A DNA stretch of 54,483 nucleotides. It comes from Lachnospiraceae bacterium (GTDB lineage: Bacteria; Bacillota; Clostridia; Lachnospirales; Lachnospiraceae). Positions within the stretch are counted from its first letter, which is position 1. Each line of letters opens with the position of its first letter. The notes under the pieces are model-generated. The model was not told the origin of the DNA, did not search any database, and was given only the letters and a program-made list of their open reading frames with translations. Position numbers and translations under genes: made by a program. This document shows, piece by piece, positions 41,941-50,795 of this stretch. The stretch is taken from the NCBI GenBank assembly GCA_022769665.1, contig JALEIR010000017.1, positions 1 to 54,483 of the forward strand, given 5' to 3'.

Positions 41941-43662
41941 ATGAATGAACTGCACTATCAATTGGATTTGTTGAAGGCAATCAATCAAAAACTTGCGGAG
42001 AAGGAAAGAATGTACACCAAGGTCTGTGAATCGGCTGAGGGTGCATTCCTTTACTACTCCTATGAAAAAAATCAAATTACCACATTGGGACAGTGGAAAG
42101 ATTTTTTTGACTTTAATGTCAATGAACCAAAAGATTTCTCAAAGATTCTTGATGTTGTAGAGGAGCCCTATGTTCTTGCATTGAGGGACATCCTTTATCT
42201 GGAGAAAATGAAAGAGGAAACTGCGACTCTTGATTGTCAGCTGAAGGGAAAGAGAATATGGTTGCAGTTTAGAACACAGATATATTATGACCAAAACGGA
42301 ATTCCGACAGACAAGGTTATCTATATCAGTAACATCACAAAGACAAAATCCCAGAATGAAGAATTGACCTATATGGCATATTATGATGGCCTGACAGGTC
42401 TGTATAACCGTAATTATTTTGTGCGGCTTTTAAGTGAATACATCAGAAATGCCTCTGAAAATAACAGCGTTGTGAGTGTCATGATCATCGATATAGATGA
42501 ATTCAGAAAAATCAATGACGGTATCGGAATTGTGGTGGGAGATGAGCTCGTTCAGCAGTTTGGCATTTTCTTGAAGGAGATTTGTGAAGAGAATGTTATT
42601 GCGTGCCATTTACACAGTGATGTGTTTTGCGTGGCAATCTATCAGCCTTCAGCATCAAAAAATGTGGAAACAATTTATAAAGCTATCTTAAAACGGACCA
42701 AGGAAGCTTTCCACATCAGCAGCGGGCAGGAAATTCATATAACGGTCAGCGTGGGAGTAGCAGAGTATCCGGAAGCTTCCAAATCGCCGCTGGAGTTGAT
42801 CAATTGTGCGGAAATCGTGGTGTTCAGATGCAAAAAGCAGGGAAGAAATATGCTGCAGTATTTTGAAACGCCTGTGCTTACTGATTTCCTGGACTCTATA
42901 GAGCTTGAAAATAAACTAAAAAAGGCAGTATTTAATAAAGACTTTTATATGTATTATCAACCCCAGTATTATGCGGGAAACAGAAGACTGCGTGGAGTGG
43001 AAGCACTCATCCGATGGAAGGATGATGAATCCGGGATGATAAGCCCTTCTACGTTTATTCCTATTGCCGAAAAGAACGGAACAATCATTCCTATCGGAAA
43101 GTGGGTCGTAGAGGAAAGTATAAAGCAATATGCTGCATGGAGAAAACAGTTCGGCTTCCCGTTTATCATGTCTATCAATATCTCGGCCTTGCAGAACAAA
43201 AAGGATGATTTTGTGGATTCTATTGTGGAGGTATTGAACAAGTACAAGGTGAAACCGGGGGAAATCGAACTGGAAATTACGGAAAGTGTTTTAATTGATG
43301 ATTTTCAGTCCGTATCCGAAAAGCTTAAGATGCTGAGAGATTATGGCATCAGAATATCTCTGGATGATTTCGGTACCGGTTTTTCGTCTCTTTCTTATTT
43401 AAAAAAGCTTCCAATCGATACCCTGAAAATAGACAAATCTTTTATCGATACCGTATTAACGGATTCGGCAACCAGAATTATTACAGAGTCCATAATCAAT
43501 ATGGTGAAAGCTCTCGGTATAGAATCCATAGCAGAGGGAGTTGAGGAAGAACAGCAGTATAAATATCTTCATGCAATCGGATGTGACGTGATTCAAGGGT
43601 ATTTATTCAGCAAACCATTGTCGCCCGAGGAATTTGAGGCAGTGGTGTCAGGTTCGCTATAA
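41941..43662 (+). CDS. PAS - degenerate GGDEF - EAL c-di-GMP phosphodiesterase
   Basis: A 573-residue soluble signalling protein. Residues 1-135 look PAS-like (SAEGAFLYYSYEKNQI, then KGKRIWLQFRTQIYYDQNG). The GGDEF domain begins YMAYYDGLTGLYNRNYF, but its active-site loop reads HSDVF at 225-229, so synthesis of c-di-GMP is unlikely. The EAL domain is complete: EAL at 354-356 (VEALIRW), SINISALQ, ELEITES, LDDFGTG, LKIDKSF, AEGVE and IQGYLFSKP. It should hydrolyse c-di-GMP, with the GGDEF part possibly sensing GTP. ATG 41941 lies after GGGAGAG; a TTG at 41917 is less likely. It sits in a run asd to topB. Confidence 0.92.
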   Translation: MNELHYQLDLLKAINQKLAEKERMYTKVCESAEGAFLYYSYEKNQITTLGQWKDFFDFNVNEPKDFSKILDVVEEPYVLALRDILYLEKMKEETATLDCQLKGKRIWLQFRTQIYYDQNGIPTDKVIYISNITKTKSQNEELTYMAYYDGLTGLYNRNYFVRLLSEYIRNASENNSVVSVMIIDIDEFRKINDGIGIVVGDELVQQFGIFLKEICEENVIACHLHSDVFCVAIYQPSASKNVETIYKAILKRTKEAFHISSGQEIHITVSVGVAEYPEASKSPLELINCAEIVVFRCKKQGRNMLQYFETPVLTDFLDSIELENKLKKAVFNKDFYMYYQPQYYAGNRRLRGVEALIRWKDDESGMISPSTFIPIAEKNGTIIPIGKWVVEESIKQYAAWRKQFGFPFIMSINISALQNKKDDFVDSIVEVLNKYKVKPGEIELEITESVLIDDFQSVSEKLKMLRDYGIRISLDDFGTGFSSLSYLKKLPIDTLKIDKSFIDTVLTDSATRIITESIINMVKALGIESIAEGVEEEQQYKYLHAIGCDVIQGYLFSKPLSPEEFEAVVSGSL

Positions 43663-43678
43663 TCAGAAAGGATGTCTT

Positions 43679-45025
43679 GTGAAAGAATTTACAGGTCGAT
43701 TTGCAGAACTGAATTTTTTAGAGCAGTATTATCATAAGACGGGAAACAGAATCGTTGTTGTTTATGGCAGCAAGGGTGTGGGAAAAACCAGACTTTTACA
43801 GGAATTTTGCAAAGATAAGAAATTTTTTTATTACCTGGCGCGTGCCTGCTCGGAAAGAGAACAGTGTTGCCAATGGGCAGGTGAACTGAGGGAAAGTGGG
43901 AAGGAAATCTCCAAATATCCCGACTATGAAGAACTGCTTCAGGTATCCCTTGATGAGAAAAGTTTGGAAAAGCAGGTGCTTATTATTGATGAATTTCATC
44001 ATATGCTGAAGGGAGAGTCAGTGTTTTTTCAGAAGCTCACGGAGTTTATGGAGAAGCGGTTGATGAGCAGACCTGTGTTGACAGTACTCTGTACTTCTGC
44101 ATCCGGTTGGGTGGAAAATCATCTTGTGGGAAAAATAGGAAGCAAAGTATCCGAAATCGGAGGCTTTTTGAAAGTACGGGAACTTCCTTTCGGCGATATC
44201 CGAAAGTTATTTCCGGATTACTCTCTGGATGACAGTATAAAAGCTTATTCCGTATTGGGCGGAGTTCCCGGTTACTGGATGAATTTTTCCGAAAGGCTCA
44301 GCACACCGGAAAACATCGTCAAAAATTTAATAAACAGTGAAAGCCGGCTTTATGGAGAAATGAATGCTTTTCTGGAGAGAGAACTTCGGGAACCCGGGGT
44401 TTATAACACCATCCTTACGGCTATGGCAAGAGACTGCAATAAATTAAACGATATTTTTAGGCATACAGGATTTTCAAGGGCGAAAATCAGCGTATATTTG
44501 AAGAACCTGATGGAACTTGATTTGGTGGAAAAGGTATATTCGTATGATACGGAAGGCCGGGCGAATGCACAAAAGGGAATATACAGAATAGCAAATGCAT
44601 ATGTGCGATTTTATTTCCGATATCTTTTTCCTAACCAGAGTATGCTTCAGCAACTTGAGCCGGAAACGTTTTACGACAAAAAAATTGCACCCTCTTTTGA
44701 CTTGTACGTGGAGGAAACATATCGGAAGATATGCAGGGAACAATTGAATCGGGAGTACAGAGTTGTAGGAGAGTGGCTCGGTAAGACCGGAAATATTGAT
44801 GTTGTAGCATCTGACGGTCAGGGGCATGTTGGAACAGCAGCCTGCGTATATTCAAAAGCCATGAAATACGAGGATTATGAATGGCTGTTGTTTTCCATGA
44901 AAAAAGCAAAGCTTCATTGTGAAGATATCAGATTGTTTTGCGACAAGGGCTTTGATGAAAGACTGATGCAGGCTGCCGAAGAAGGAATTGTTAAATTATG
45001 TAGTATAAAGGAAAGTGAAGGATAG
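43679..45025 (+). CDS. AAA-type ATPase with DUF234-like C-terminal domain
   Basis: A 448-residue protein with GTG start 43679, set by AAAGGA six bases upstream. Walker A reads YGSKGVGKTRL (about 29-39) and Walker B QVLIIDEFHHM. A winged-helix-like region (LNDIFRHTGFSRAKISVYLKN, with LMELDLVEKVYSYD) precedes a C-terminal domain of the DUF234 type (SFDLYVEETYRKICREQL). In DUF234 the end usually carries a nuclease-like ID...ECK motif. Here NIDVVASDG keeps the Asp but the later block is GTAACVYSK, so nuclease activity is doubtful. The family resembles archaeal-type STAND ATPases of unknown role. It overlaps topB. Confidence 0.85.
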   Translation: MKEFTGRFAELNFLEQYYHKTGNRIVVVYGSKGVGKTRLLQEFCKDKKFFYYLARACSEREQCCQWAGELRESGKEISKYPDYEELLQVSLDEKSLEKQVLIIDEFHHMLKGESVFFQKLTEFMEKRLMSRPVLTVLCTSASGWVENHLVGKIGSKVSEIGGFLKVRELPFGDIRKLFPDYSLDDSIKAYSVLGGVPGYWMNFSERLSTPENIVKNLINSESRLYGEMNAFLERELREPGVYNTILTAMARDCNKLNDIFRHTGFSRAKISVYLKNLMELDLVEKVYSYDTEGRANAQKGIYRIANAYVRFYFRYLFPNQSMLQQLEPETFYDKKIAPSFDLYVEETYRKICREQLNREYRVVGEWLGKTGNIDVVASDGQGHVGTAACVYSKAMKYEDYEWLLFSMKKAKLHCEDIRLFCDKGFDERLMQAAEEGIVKLCSIKESEG

Positions 45026-47093
45026 AGTGCCTGTGGGCAAAAGTTTATTTATAGCTGAAAAACCAAGCGTTGCAAAGGAATTCGCCAATGCACTGAAAAT
45101 AAATACAACATCACGTGACGGGTATCTCGAAAGTCAGAACGCTATTGTTACATGGTGTGTGGGACATCTTGTCACAATGAGTTATCCTGAGGTGTATGAC
45201 GAGAAGTATAAGCGTTGGAGTTTTGATACAATTCCTTTTTTGCCGAAAGAATTTAAATATGAAATCATTGAAAGCTCAAAAAAGCAGTATGAGACAGTCA
45301 GTTCCCTTATGAACAGGCCGGATGTCAGCACGATTTATGTTTGTACCGACTCAGGACGTGAGGGAGAATATATATACAGACTTGTAGAGCAGATGTCCGG
45401 GGTTACCGGAAAGGAAAGGAAGCGTGTCTGGATTGATTCCCAGACGGAGGAAGAAATTTTACGGGGTATTCGTGAGGCAAAGGATTTAAAGGAATATGAT
45501 AACCTTAGCGACGCAGCATATCTTCGTGCTAAAGAAGATTATCTCATGGGAATCAATTTCTCACGGGTGCTGACATTAAAATACGGCAGAACGGTGAAGG
45601 ATTATCTGAAGCGGGACAGGGCAGTTATTTCAGTCGGCCGTGTCATGACTTGTGTACTCGGAATCGTTGTTAACAGAGAAAGAGAGATTCGTTCTTTTAT
45701 CAAAACACCGTTTTACAGAGTTATCGGAAATTTTAAACTGGAGGATAAATCCTTTTCGGGCGAATGGAGAGCAGTAGAAGGTTCGCCCTATTTTATGTCT
45801 CCGAAGCTGTATAAAGAAAACGGTTTTAAAGAGATGGAAAGCGCTAACCGGCTTATTGATCATCTTATGGAAGACCCGTCGGGTGATGCAAAAGTCGAGA
45901 GTATTGAACGAAAGAAAGAAAACAAAAACCCGCCGCTTTTATATAATCTTGCCGAACTTCAGAACGATTGCTCAAAATTCTTTAAAATCAGTCCGGATCA
46001 AACCCTGGGGATTATTCAGGAACTTTATGAAAAAAAACTGGTTACCTATCCCAGAACAGATGCACGTGTGCTTTCCACAGCCGTAGCAAAAGAAATTCAT
46101 AAAAATATCGGCGGATTAAGGAATTATGGTCCGGCTTCCGCTTATGCAAAAGAAATTCTGGAGAATGGGAGCTACAAGGGGCTTGCCAAGACAAGATATG
46201 TTAATGATAAACAGATTACAGATCACTATGCTGTGATTCCTACCGGGCAGGGCCTGAATAATTTAAACGGTCTTGCGCCTCTGGCTACCCGTGTCTATGA
46301 ACTGATTGTGCGCCGTTTTTTAAGTATTTTTTATCCTGCTGCGGTATATCAGAAATTTGCATTGACCGTAAGCGTAAAGGAAGAAAAATTCTTTACAAAT
46401 TTCAAGATTTTGGTACAGGAAGGATATCTGAAAGTGGCGTATGCCTACAAAAAAGAAGATGATACGAAGGAAGCAGGCATATCAGGCAAAACCGGAGGAG
46501 AAAAGCCGGATGGGGAAGTAAAAAAGGATAATGAGGAGGGAGAAGAAGCTGAGGTAAAGTGTGATGAAGACTTTACAAAACTTTTGACAGCGCTGAAGAA
46601 GGGGGATTTGCTTTCGGCAGATTCTTATGAAATAAAGGAAGGCGAAACATCGCCTCCCAAACGCTATACTTCGGGAAGCATTATTCTGACGATGGAAAAT
46701 GCAGGTCAGTTTATCGAAGACGAAGAGCTTCGCGCCCAAATCAAGGGAAGCGGCATCGGAACAAGCGCTACCCGTGCGGAAATTTTAAAGAAGCTTGTTA
46801 ATATTGAATATCTTGCCCTCAATAAAAAAACGCAGGTACTTACACCGACATTGATGGGAGAGATGGTTTATGATGTGGTAGGCAGTTCCATCAGGGCGCT
46901 GCTGGATCCGGCATTGACTGCAAGCTGGGAAAAAGGACTTACTATGGTGGCAGAGGGGACGATTACCTCTGAAGAATATATGGCTAAACTGACCGGTTTT
47001 GTGGGGCGGCGGACAGAGCATGTAAAGCAGTTGAATAATCAGAGAATGCTGTACAGTCAGTTTGATGCTGCTGCGGCAAATTATAAAAAATAG
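45015..47093 (+). CDS. topB: DNA topoisomerase III
   Basis: A type IA topoisomerase of about 692 residues. The TOPRIM domain shows FIAEKPSVAKEFA and CTDSGREGEYIYRLV. The active-site tyrosine is near residue 345 in LVTYPRTDARVLS, and GSGIGTSATRAEIL matches the decatenation-type core. It relaxes and unlinks DNA with a transient 5'-phosphotyrosine link. A Lys/Glu-rich insert at about 475-520 looks disordered, and no C-terminal zinc fingers are seen. The start is uncertain among GTG 45015, 45027 and 45033; AAGGA at 45018-45022 favours one of the latter two. It overlaps the ATPase gene. Confidence 0.93.
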   Translation: MKDRVPVGKSLFIAEKPSVAKEFANALKINTTSRDGYLESQNAIVTWCVGHLVTMSYPEVYDEKYKRWSFDTIPFLPKEFKYEIIESSKKQYETVSSLMNRPDVSTIYVCTDSGREGEYIYRLVEQMSGVTGKERKRVWIDSQTEEEILRGIREAKDLKEYDNLSDAAYLRAKEDYLMGINFSRVLTLKYGRTVKDYLKRDRAVISVGRVMTCVLGIVVNREREIRSFIKTPFYRVIGNFKLEDKSFSGEWRAVEGSPYFMSPKLYKENGFKEMESANRLIDHLMEDPSGDAKVESIERKKENKNPPLLYNLAELQNDCSKFFKISPDQTLGIIQELYEKKLVTYPRTDARVLSTAVAKEIHKNIGGLRNYGPASAYAKEILENGSYKGLAKTRYVNDKQITDHYAVIPTGQGLNNLNGLAPLATRVYELIVRRFLSIFYPAAVYQKFALTVSVKEEKFFTNFKILVQEGYLKVAYAYKKEDDTKEAGISGKTGGEKPDGEVKKDNEEGEEAEVKCDEDFTKLLTALKKGDLLSADSYEIKEGETSPPKRYTSGSIILTMENAGQFIEDEELRAQIKGSGIGTSATRAEILKKLVNIEYLALNKKTQVLTPTLMGEMVYDVVGSSIRALLDPALTASWEKGLTMVAEGTITSEEYMAKLTGFVGRRTEHVKQLNNQRMLYSQFDAAAANYKK

Positions 47094-47107
47094 GGAGAAC
47101 GGCAGAA

Positions 47108-47773
47108 ATGAGCGATATCAGAATAACAGATTTATATGACTTGAGCGAAACCATTGCGGCGGAGCTTTTTGAGGGTGTGACATATCCCTGGGAAGTACTT
47201 CCGAAAATTCACGACTTTATCTTGGAACTTGGCAGGAAGCTTCCGAAGGATATATATGAGGAGAAAGGCGAGAACATATGGATTGCAAAAAATGCCAGTG
47301 TGGCACCTACAGCATGCTTGAACGGTCCATTGATTGTGGATGAGGAAGCTGAAATCCGCCATTGTGCTTTCGTGAGAGGAAATGCCATTGTGGGAAAGGG
47401 TGCTGTTGTTGGAAATTCAACAGAACTTAAGAATGTTGTTTTATTCAATAAAGTGCAGGTACCTCATTACAATTATGTGGGAGACAGTGTGCTCGGCTAT
47501 AAATCCCACATGGGAGCAGGTTCCATTACCTCTAACGTAAAGAGTGACAAGACCCTTGTTACGGTGAAAGGGAAGGATGTTTGTATAGAAACCGGATTGA
47601 AAAAAATGGGTGCTATGTTGGGAGATTTTGTGGAAGTGGGTTGCAATTCGGTATTGAATCCCGGTACAGTCATCGGCAGACACACCAACGTGTATCCGAC
47701 CTCTATGGTGAGGGGAGTCATTCCGGCTGACAGTATTTATAAAGCGAGAACCGAAATCGCGGAAAAACATTGA
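47108..47773 (+). CDS. Left-handed beta-helix nucleotidyl/acyltransferase-like protein
   Basis: A 221-residue protein with hexapeptide repeats forming a left-handed beta helix (IWIAKNASVAPTACLNGPLI, then AIVGKGAVVGNSTELKNVVL, and CNSVLNPGTVIGRHTNVYPT). It resembles the C-terminal half of GlmU and annotated UDP-N-acetylglucosamine pyrophosphorylase-like proteins, but has no nucleotidyltransferase domain. LGYKSHMGAGSITSN resembles the acetyltransferase active edge. Substrate is unknown. It closes the topB run, and its stop codon overlaps the promoter of the next operon. Confidence 0.8.
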   Translation: MSDIRITDLYDLSETIAAELFEGVTYPWEVLPKIHDFILELGRKLPKDIYEEKGENIWIAKNASVAPTACLNGPLIVDEEAEIRHCAFVRGNAIVGKGAVVGNSTELKNVVLFNKVQVPHYNYVGDSVLGYKSHMGAGSITSNVKSDKTLVTVKGKDVCIETGLKKMGAMLGDFVEVGCNSVLNPGTVIGRHTNVYPTSMVRGVIPADSIYKARTEIAEKH

Positions 47774-47798
47774 CTTTTCAGCTTCTCTGATGTATATT
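47770..47798 (+). promoter_or_regulatory. Predicted promoter of the TrpXYZ-like operon
   Basis: TTGACT (47770-47775), 17-bp spacer and TATATT (47793-47798). The -35 box overlaps the upstream stop codon. Confidence 0.65.
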
Positions 47799-47815
47799 TT
47801 TATAGTGCACCGACA

Positions 47816-47825
47816 CAACGCGTTG
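47816..47825 (+). promoter_or_regulatory. Palindromic operator candidate
   Basis: CAACGCGTTG is a perfect 10-bp palindrome with a CG centre, about 10-20 bases after the predicted transcription start. The shape is like LacI-family operators, but the regulator is unknown. Confidence 0.4.
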
Positions 47826-47861
47826 GCGCGCTAAAGTGAAAAAGAGGAGGAAACGAAAGTT

Positions 47862-48830
47862 ATGAAAAAGAAAATAATGGCACTTCTCATGATGGGCTGT
47901 ATGGCAGCCGCTATGTTCACGGGCTGTGGTAATACAGCAGGCAATGGTTCCAAGGATACCTATAATATCGGCATCTGTCAGTTGGTTCAGCATGAAGCGC
48001 TGGATGCAGCAACAAAGGGATTTAAAGATGCATTGACGGAGAAGCTGGGTGATAAGGTTCGTTTTGATGAACAGAATGCATCCGGTGATTCCGCGACCTG
48101 TTCCACTATCGCAAACCAGTTTGTATCTTCCGGCGTAGATTTGATTCTGGCAAATGCTACGGCACCTTTGCAGTCTGCTGCGTCGGCAACAAATACGATT
48201 CCCATTCTCGGAACATCGGTTACCGATTATGCGACCGCACTTAGTATTGACAATTGGACAGGAACCACAGGTGTAAATATCTCCGGAACTTCTGATCTTG
48301 CACCTCTGTCAGAACAGGCTGCAATGTTGAAGGAATTATTCCCCGATGCAAAGACAGTCGGCATGCTATATTGTTCCGCAGAGCCCAACTCAGAGTATCA
48401 GGTAAGAGTTGTTACGGAAGCACTTGAGGGTATGGGTTATACCTGCAAAAATTATTCCTTTGCGGATTCTAACGATATTGCATCTGTTGCCACAAATGCT
48501 ACGAACGAGTGTGACGTCATTTATATTCCTACCGATAATACCGCAGCCTCTGCAACCAACGTCATTGACAATGTCTGCAGACCTGCCGGAATTCCCATTA
48601 TTGCCGGTGAGGAAGGAATCTGTAAGGGATGCGGTGTTGCGACACTTTCCATCAGTTATTATGATATCGGCTATCAGACCGGTCTTATGGCATATGAGAT
48701 TCTGGTAAACGGAGCAGATATTAAGACCATGGAAGTTCAATATGCACCCAATGTTACAAAGAAATATAACGTAGAAATATGTAATGAACTTGGAATCCAG
48801 ATTCCGGACGGATACGAAGCAATTGAATAA
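47862..48830 (+). CDS. TrpX-like ABC transporter substrate-binding lipoprotein
   Basis: A 322-residue lipoprotein. The signal peptide ends FTGC with lipidated Cys22. The mature domain belongs to the COG2984 type (YNIGICQLVQHEALDAATKG, ANATAPLQSAASATN, IPIIAGEEGICKGCGVATLS). In Firmicutes this family is linked to uptake of tryptophan or related compounds and is often under T-box control. No T-box is visible in the short leader here, so the substrate is open. AGAGGAGG precedes the ATG. A hairpin follows before the permease gene. Confidence 0.9.
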   Translation: MKKKIMALLMMGCMAAAMFTGCGNTAGNGSKDTYNIGICQLVQHEALDAATKGFKDALTEKLGDKVRFDEQNASGDSATCSTIANQFVSSGVDLILANATAPLQSAASATNTIPILGTSVTDYATALSIDNWTGTTGVNISGTSDLAPLSEQAAMLKELFPDAKTVGMLYCSAEPNSEYQVRVVTEALEGMGYTCKNYSFADSNDIASVATNATNECDVIYIPTDNTAASATNVIDNVCRPAGIPIIAGEEGICKGCGVATLSISYYDIGYQTGLMAYEILVNGADIKTMEVQYAPNVTKKYNVEICNELGIQIPDGYEAIE

Positions 48831-48839
48831 ATAAAACCG

Positions 48840-48873
48840 GGACGGCAGGGGAGAAATCTTTTTGCCGTCCTTT
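48840..48873 (+). terminator. Intercistronic hairpin after the binding-protein gene
   Basis: GGACGGCA (48840-48847) pairs with TGCCGTCC (48863-48870), followed by only three T. It is probably a weak terminator or message-end stabiliser. Confidence 0.6.
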
Positions 48874-48902
48874 GATGAAAAATGTAATCGGAGGAAGCAG
48901 TT

Positions 48903-49832
48903 TTGAATATTATGGCTTTAGTCAACGCACTGCCGGGTGCATGTGCTCAGGGATTAATCTGGGGCATCATGGCAATCGGTGTATTTATAACCTACAAGAT
49001 ACTGGATTTGGCAGATTTGACAGTGGACGGTACCATGTGTACCGGCGGCGCAGTCTGTGTTATGATGATGATGTCGGGACATTCTGTCTGGACATCACTT
49101 TTGGTTGCATTTTTGGCAGGTGCGCTGGCAGGGCTTGTGACAGGAGTGCTTCACACATTATTTGGAATTCCGGCGATTTTGGCAGGGATTTTGTCTCAGT
49201 TGGGATTGTATTCCATTAACTTGCGCATTATGGATAACAAGGCAAATCAGGCATTTAATCTGGATAAGTTCGATTTGCTGGTATCTTTGCGCTATATCAG
49301 AGGGGTTCCTTTTTATAAGAATACTCTGTTCGTAACTATTATCATTATTGCAATTTTGATTGCTGTATTATATTGGTTTTTCGGCACGGAACTGGGCTGT
49401 TCCATCAGAGCAACCGGCTCAAATCAGAATATGTCCAGAGCCCAGGGAATCAACACCAATATTACAAAAATGATTGGTCTGATGCTGAGCAACGGTATTG
49501 TTGCTTTTGCCAGCGGATTGTATGCACAGTATCAGGGTTTTGCAGATATCAATGCAGGCCGCGGTGCGATTGTTATCGGTCTTGCGGCTGTGATTATCGC
49601 GCAGGTACTTTTCGGAAAGATTCACGGTAATTTTGCATTTAAGTTGTTGTCGGTAGCGCTGGGCGGCGTTATCTATTATCTTGTTCTTCAGGTTGTATTG
49701 TGGCTTGGATTGAATGCAAACGATTTAAAGCTGATTTCAGCTATTGTAGTTGCGGTATTCCTGGCAATACCCTATATAAAAGAACATTATTTCAGAAAAC
49801 CCGTGAAGGAAGGAGGTGCCGAAAATGCTTGA
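48903..49832 (+). CDS. TrpY-like ABC transporter permease
   Basis: A 309-residue membrane protein with about eight to nine helices and the motif FITYKILDLADLTVDGTMCTGGAV-like start region, followed by GIPAILAGILSQLGLYSINL, as in COG4120 permeases. It partners with the upstream lipoprotein and downstream ATPase. The start is TTG 48903: GGAGGA lies seven bases upstream, whereas the next ATG at 48912 would be 16 bases away. The 3' end overlaps the ATPase gene by eight bases. Confidence 0.9.
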   Translation: MNIMALVNALPGACAQGLIWGIMAIGVFITYKILDLADLTVDGTMCTGGAVCVMMMMSGHSVWTSLLVAFLAGALAGLVTGVLHTLFGIPAILAGILSQLGLYSINLRIMDNKANQAFNLDKFDLLVSLRYIRGVPFYKNTLFVTIIIIAILIAVLYWFFGTELGCSIRATGSNQNMSRAQGINTNITKMIGLMLSNGIVAFASGLYAQYQGFADINAGRGAIVIGLAAVIIAQVLFGKIHGNFAFKLLSVALGGVIYYLVLQVVLWLGLNANDLKLISAIVVAVFLAIPYIKEHYFRKPVKEGGAENA

Positions 49833-50619
49833 TATCAACAAAATCAGTAAAACCTTTAATCCGGGTACAGTGAATGAGAAAAAGGCGCTGAACGGACTGG
49901 AGCTGCATCTGAACGAGGGTGATTTTGTGACGGTTATCGGCGGAAACGGTGCCGGAAAATCAACCATGCTGAATGCGATTGCAGGAACATGGTTTGTTGA
50001 CAGAGGCAGCATTCTGATTGACGGTGTGGATGTGACAAGATTACCGGAATATAAAAGGGCCAAATACCTTGGCCGTGTTTTTCAGGACCCTATGACAGGA
50101 ACTGCCGCAAGCATGCAGATTGAAGAGAATCTTGCGCTGGCTTCAAGAAGAGGTAAGCATAGAGGGTTAAAGAAAGGGATAACGGCAAAGGAAAGAGATT
50201 TTTACAAAGAACAGCTAAAAATATTGGAGCTTGGTCTGGAAGACAGACTGACAACGCATGTAGGCCTTCTCTCGGGAGGACAAAGACAGGCTCTGACGCT
50301 TTTGATGGCAACATTGGAAAAACCGAAGCTTCTTTTGCTGGATGAACACACCGCAGCATTGGATCCAAAGACAGCTTCAAAGGTTTTGGATGCCACAGAT
50401 AAGATTGTGGAGAGAGATCATCTGACAACAATAATGATTACACATAATATGAAAGACGCCATAGTGCACGGAAACAGACTTGTAATGATGCACGAGGGGC
50501 ATATCATTTATGATGTATCAGGCGAAGAAAAGAAAAAGCTGGCAGTTTCGGATTTACTTCACAAATTCGAGGAAGCAAGCGGAAGTGAATTCGCAAATGA
50601 TCGTATGATGCTAACTTAA
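49825..50619 (+). CDS. TrpZ-like ABC transporter ATP-binding protein
   Basis: A 264-residue ATPase (COG1101 type). Walker A GGNGAGKSTML, signature LSGGQRQALTL, Walker B LLLLDEHTAALDP and switch His in MITHNMKDA are all present. Walker B has DEH in place of the common DEP, typical for this group. ATG 49825 is eight bases after AGGAGG; the frame also opens at a GTG inside that site. It is the last gene of the operon, followed by a strong terminator. Confidence 0.92.
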   Translation: MLDINKISKTFNPGTVNEKKALNGLELHLNEGDFVTVIGGNGAGKSTMLNAIAGTWFVDRGSILIDGVDVTRLPEYKRAKYLGRVFQDPMTGTAASMQIEENLALASRRGKHRGLKKGITAKERDFYKEQLKILELGLEDRLTTHVGLLSGGQRQALTLLMATLEKPKLLLLDEHTAALDPKTASKVLDATDKIVERDHLTTIMITHNMKDAIVHGNRLVMMHEGHIIYDVSGEEKKKLAVSDLLHKFEEASGSEFANDRMMLT

Positions 50620-50624
50620 TGGAA

Positions 50625-50651
50625 CTGCCCGGATACCCGGGCAGCTTTTTT
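50625..50651 (+). terminator. Terminator after the TrpXYZ-like operon
   Basis: CTGCCCGG (50625-50632) and CCGGGCAG (50637-50644) with an ATAC loop, followed by C and six T. Confidence 0.9.
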
Positions 50652-50727
50652 ATTCTGAACTTTAAATTTAATCTGCAACTTAGTTAAAATAAACAAATTT
50701 AGCAAATATCTTTATTAATTTTATCTA

Positions 50728-50756
50728 TTTAAAAAAAAGTGTGTTTCCCATATGAT
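50728..50756 (+). promoter_or_regulatory. Possible promoter of the alpha-galactosidase gene
   Basis: TTTAAA (50728-50733), 17-bp spacer and TATGAT (50751-50756) in an A/T-rich region. No clear operator palindrome is visible. Confidence 0.4.
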
Positions 50757-50795
50757 AGTTATATCAGCAAAATTTATGTTTTCGGAGGAAACACA

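Noticed and set aside
42538..42550. GDEL string as the GGDEF active site of the EAL protein.
   Set aside because: It aligns with the GDxxL helix after the metal site; the true loop is HSDVF at residues 225-229.
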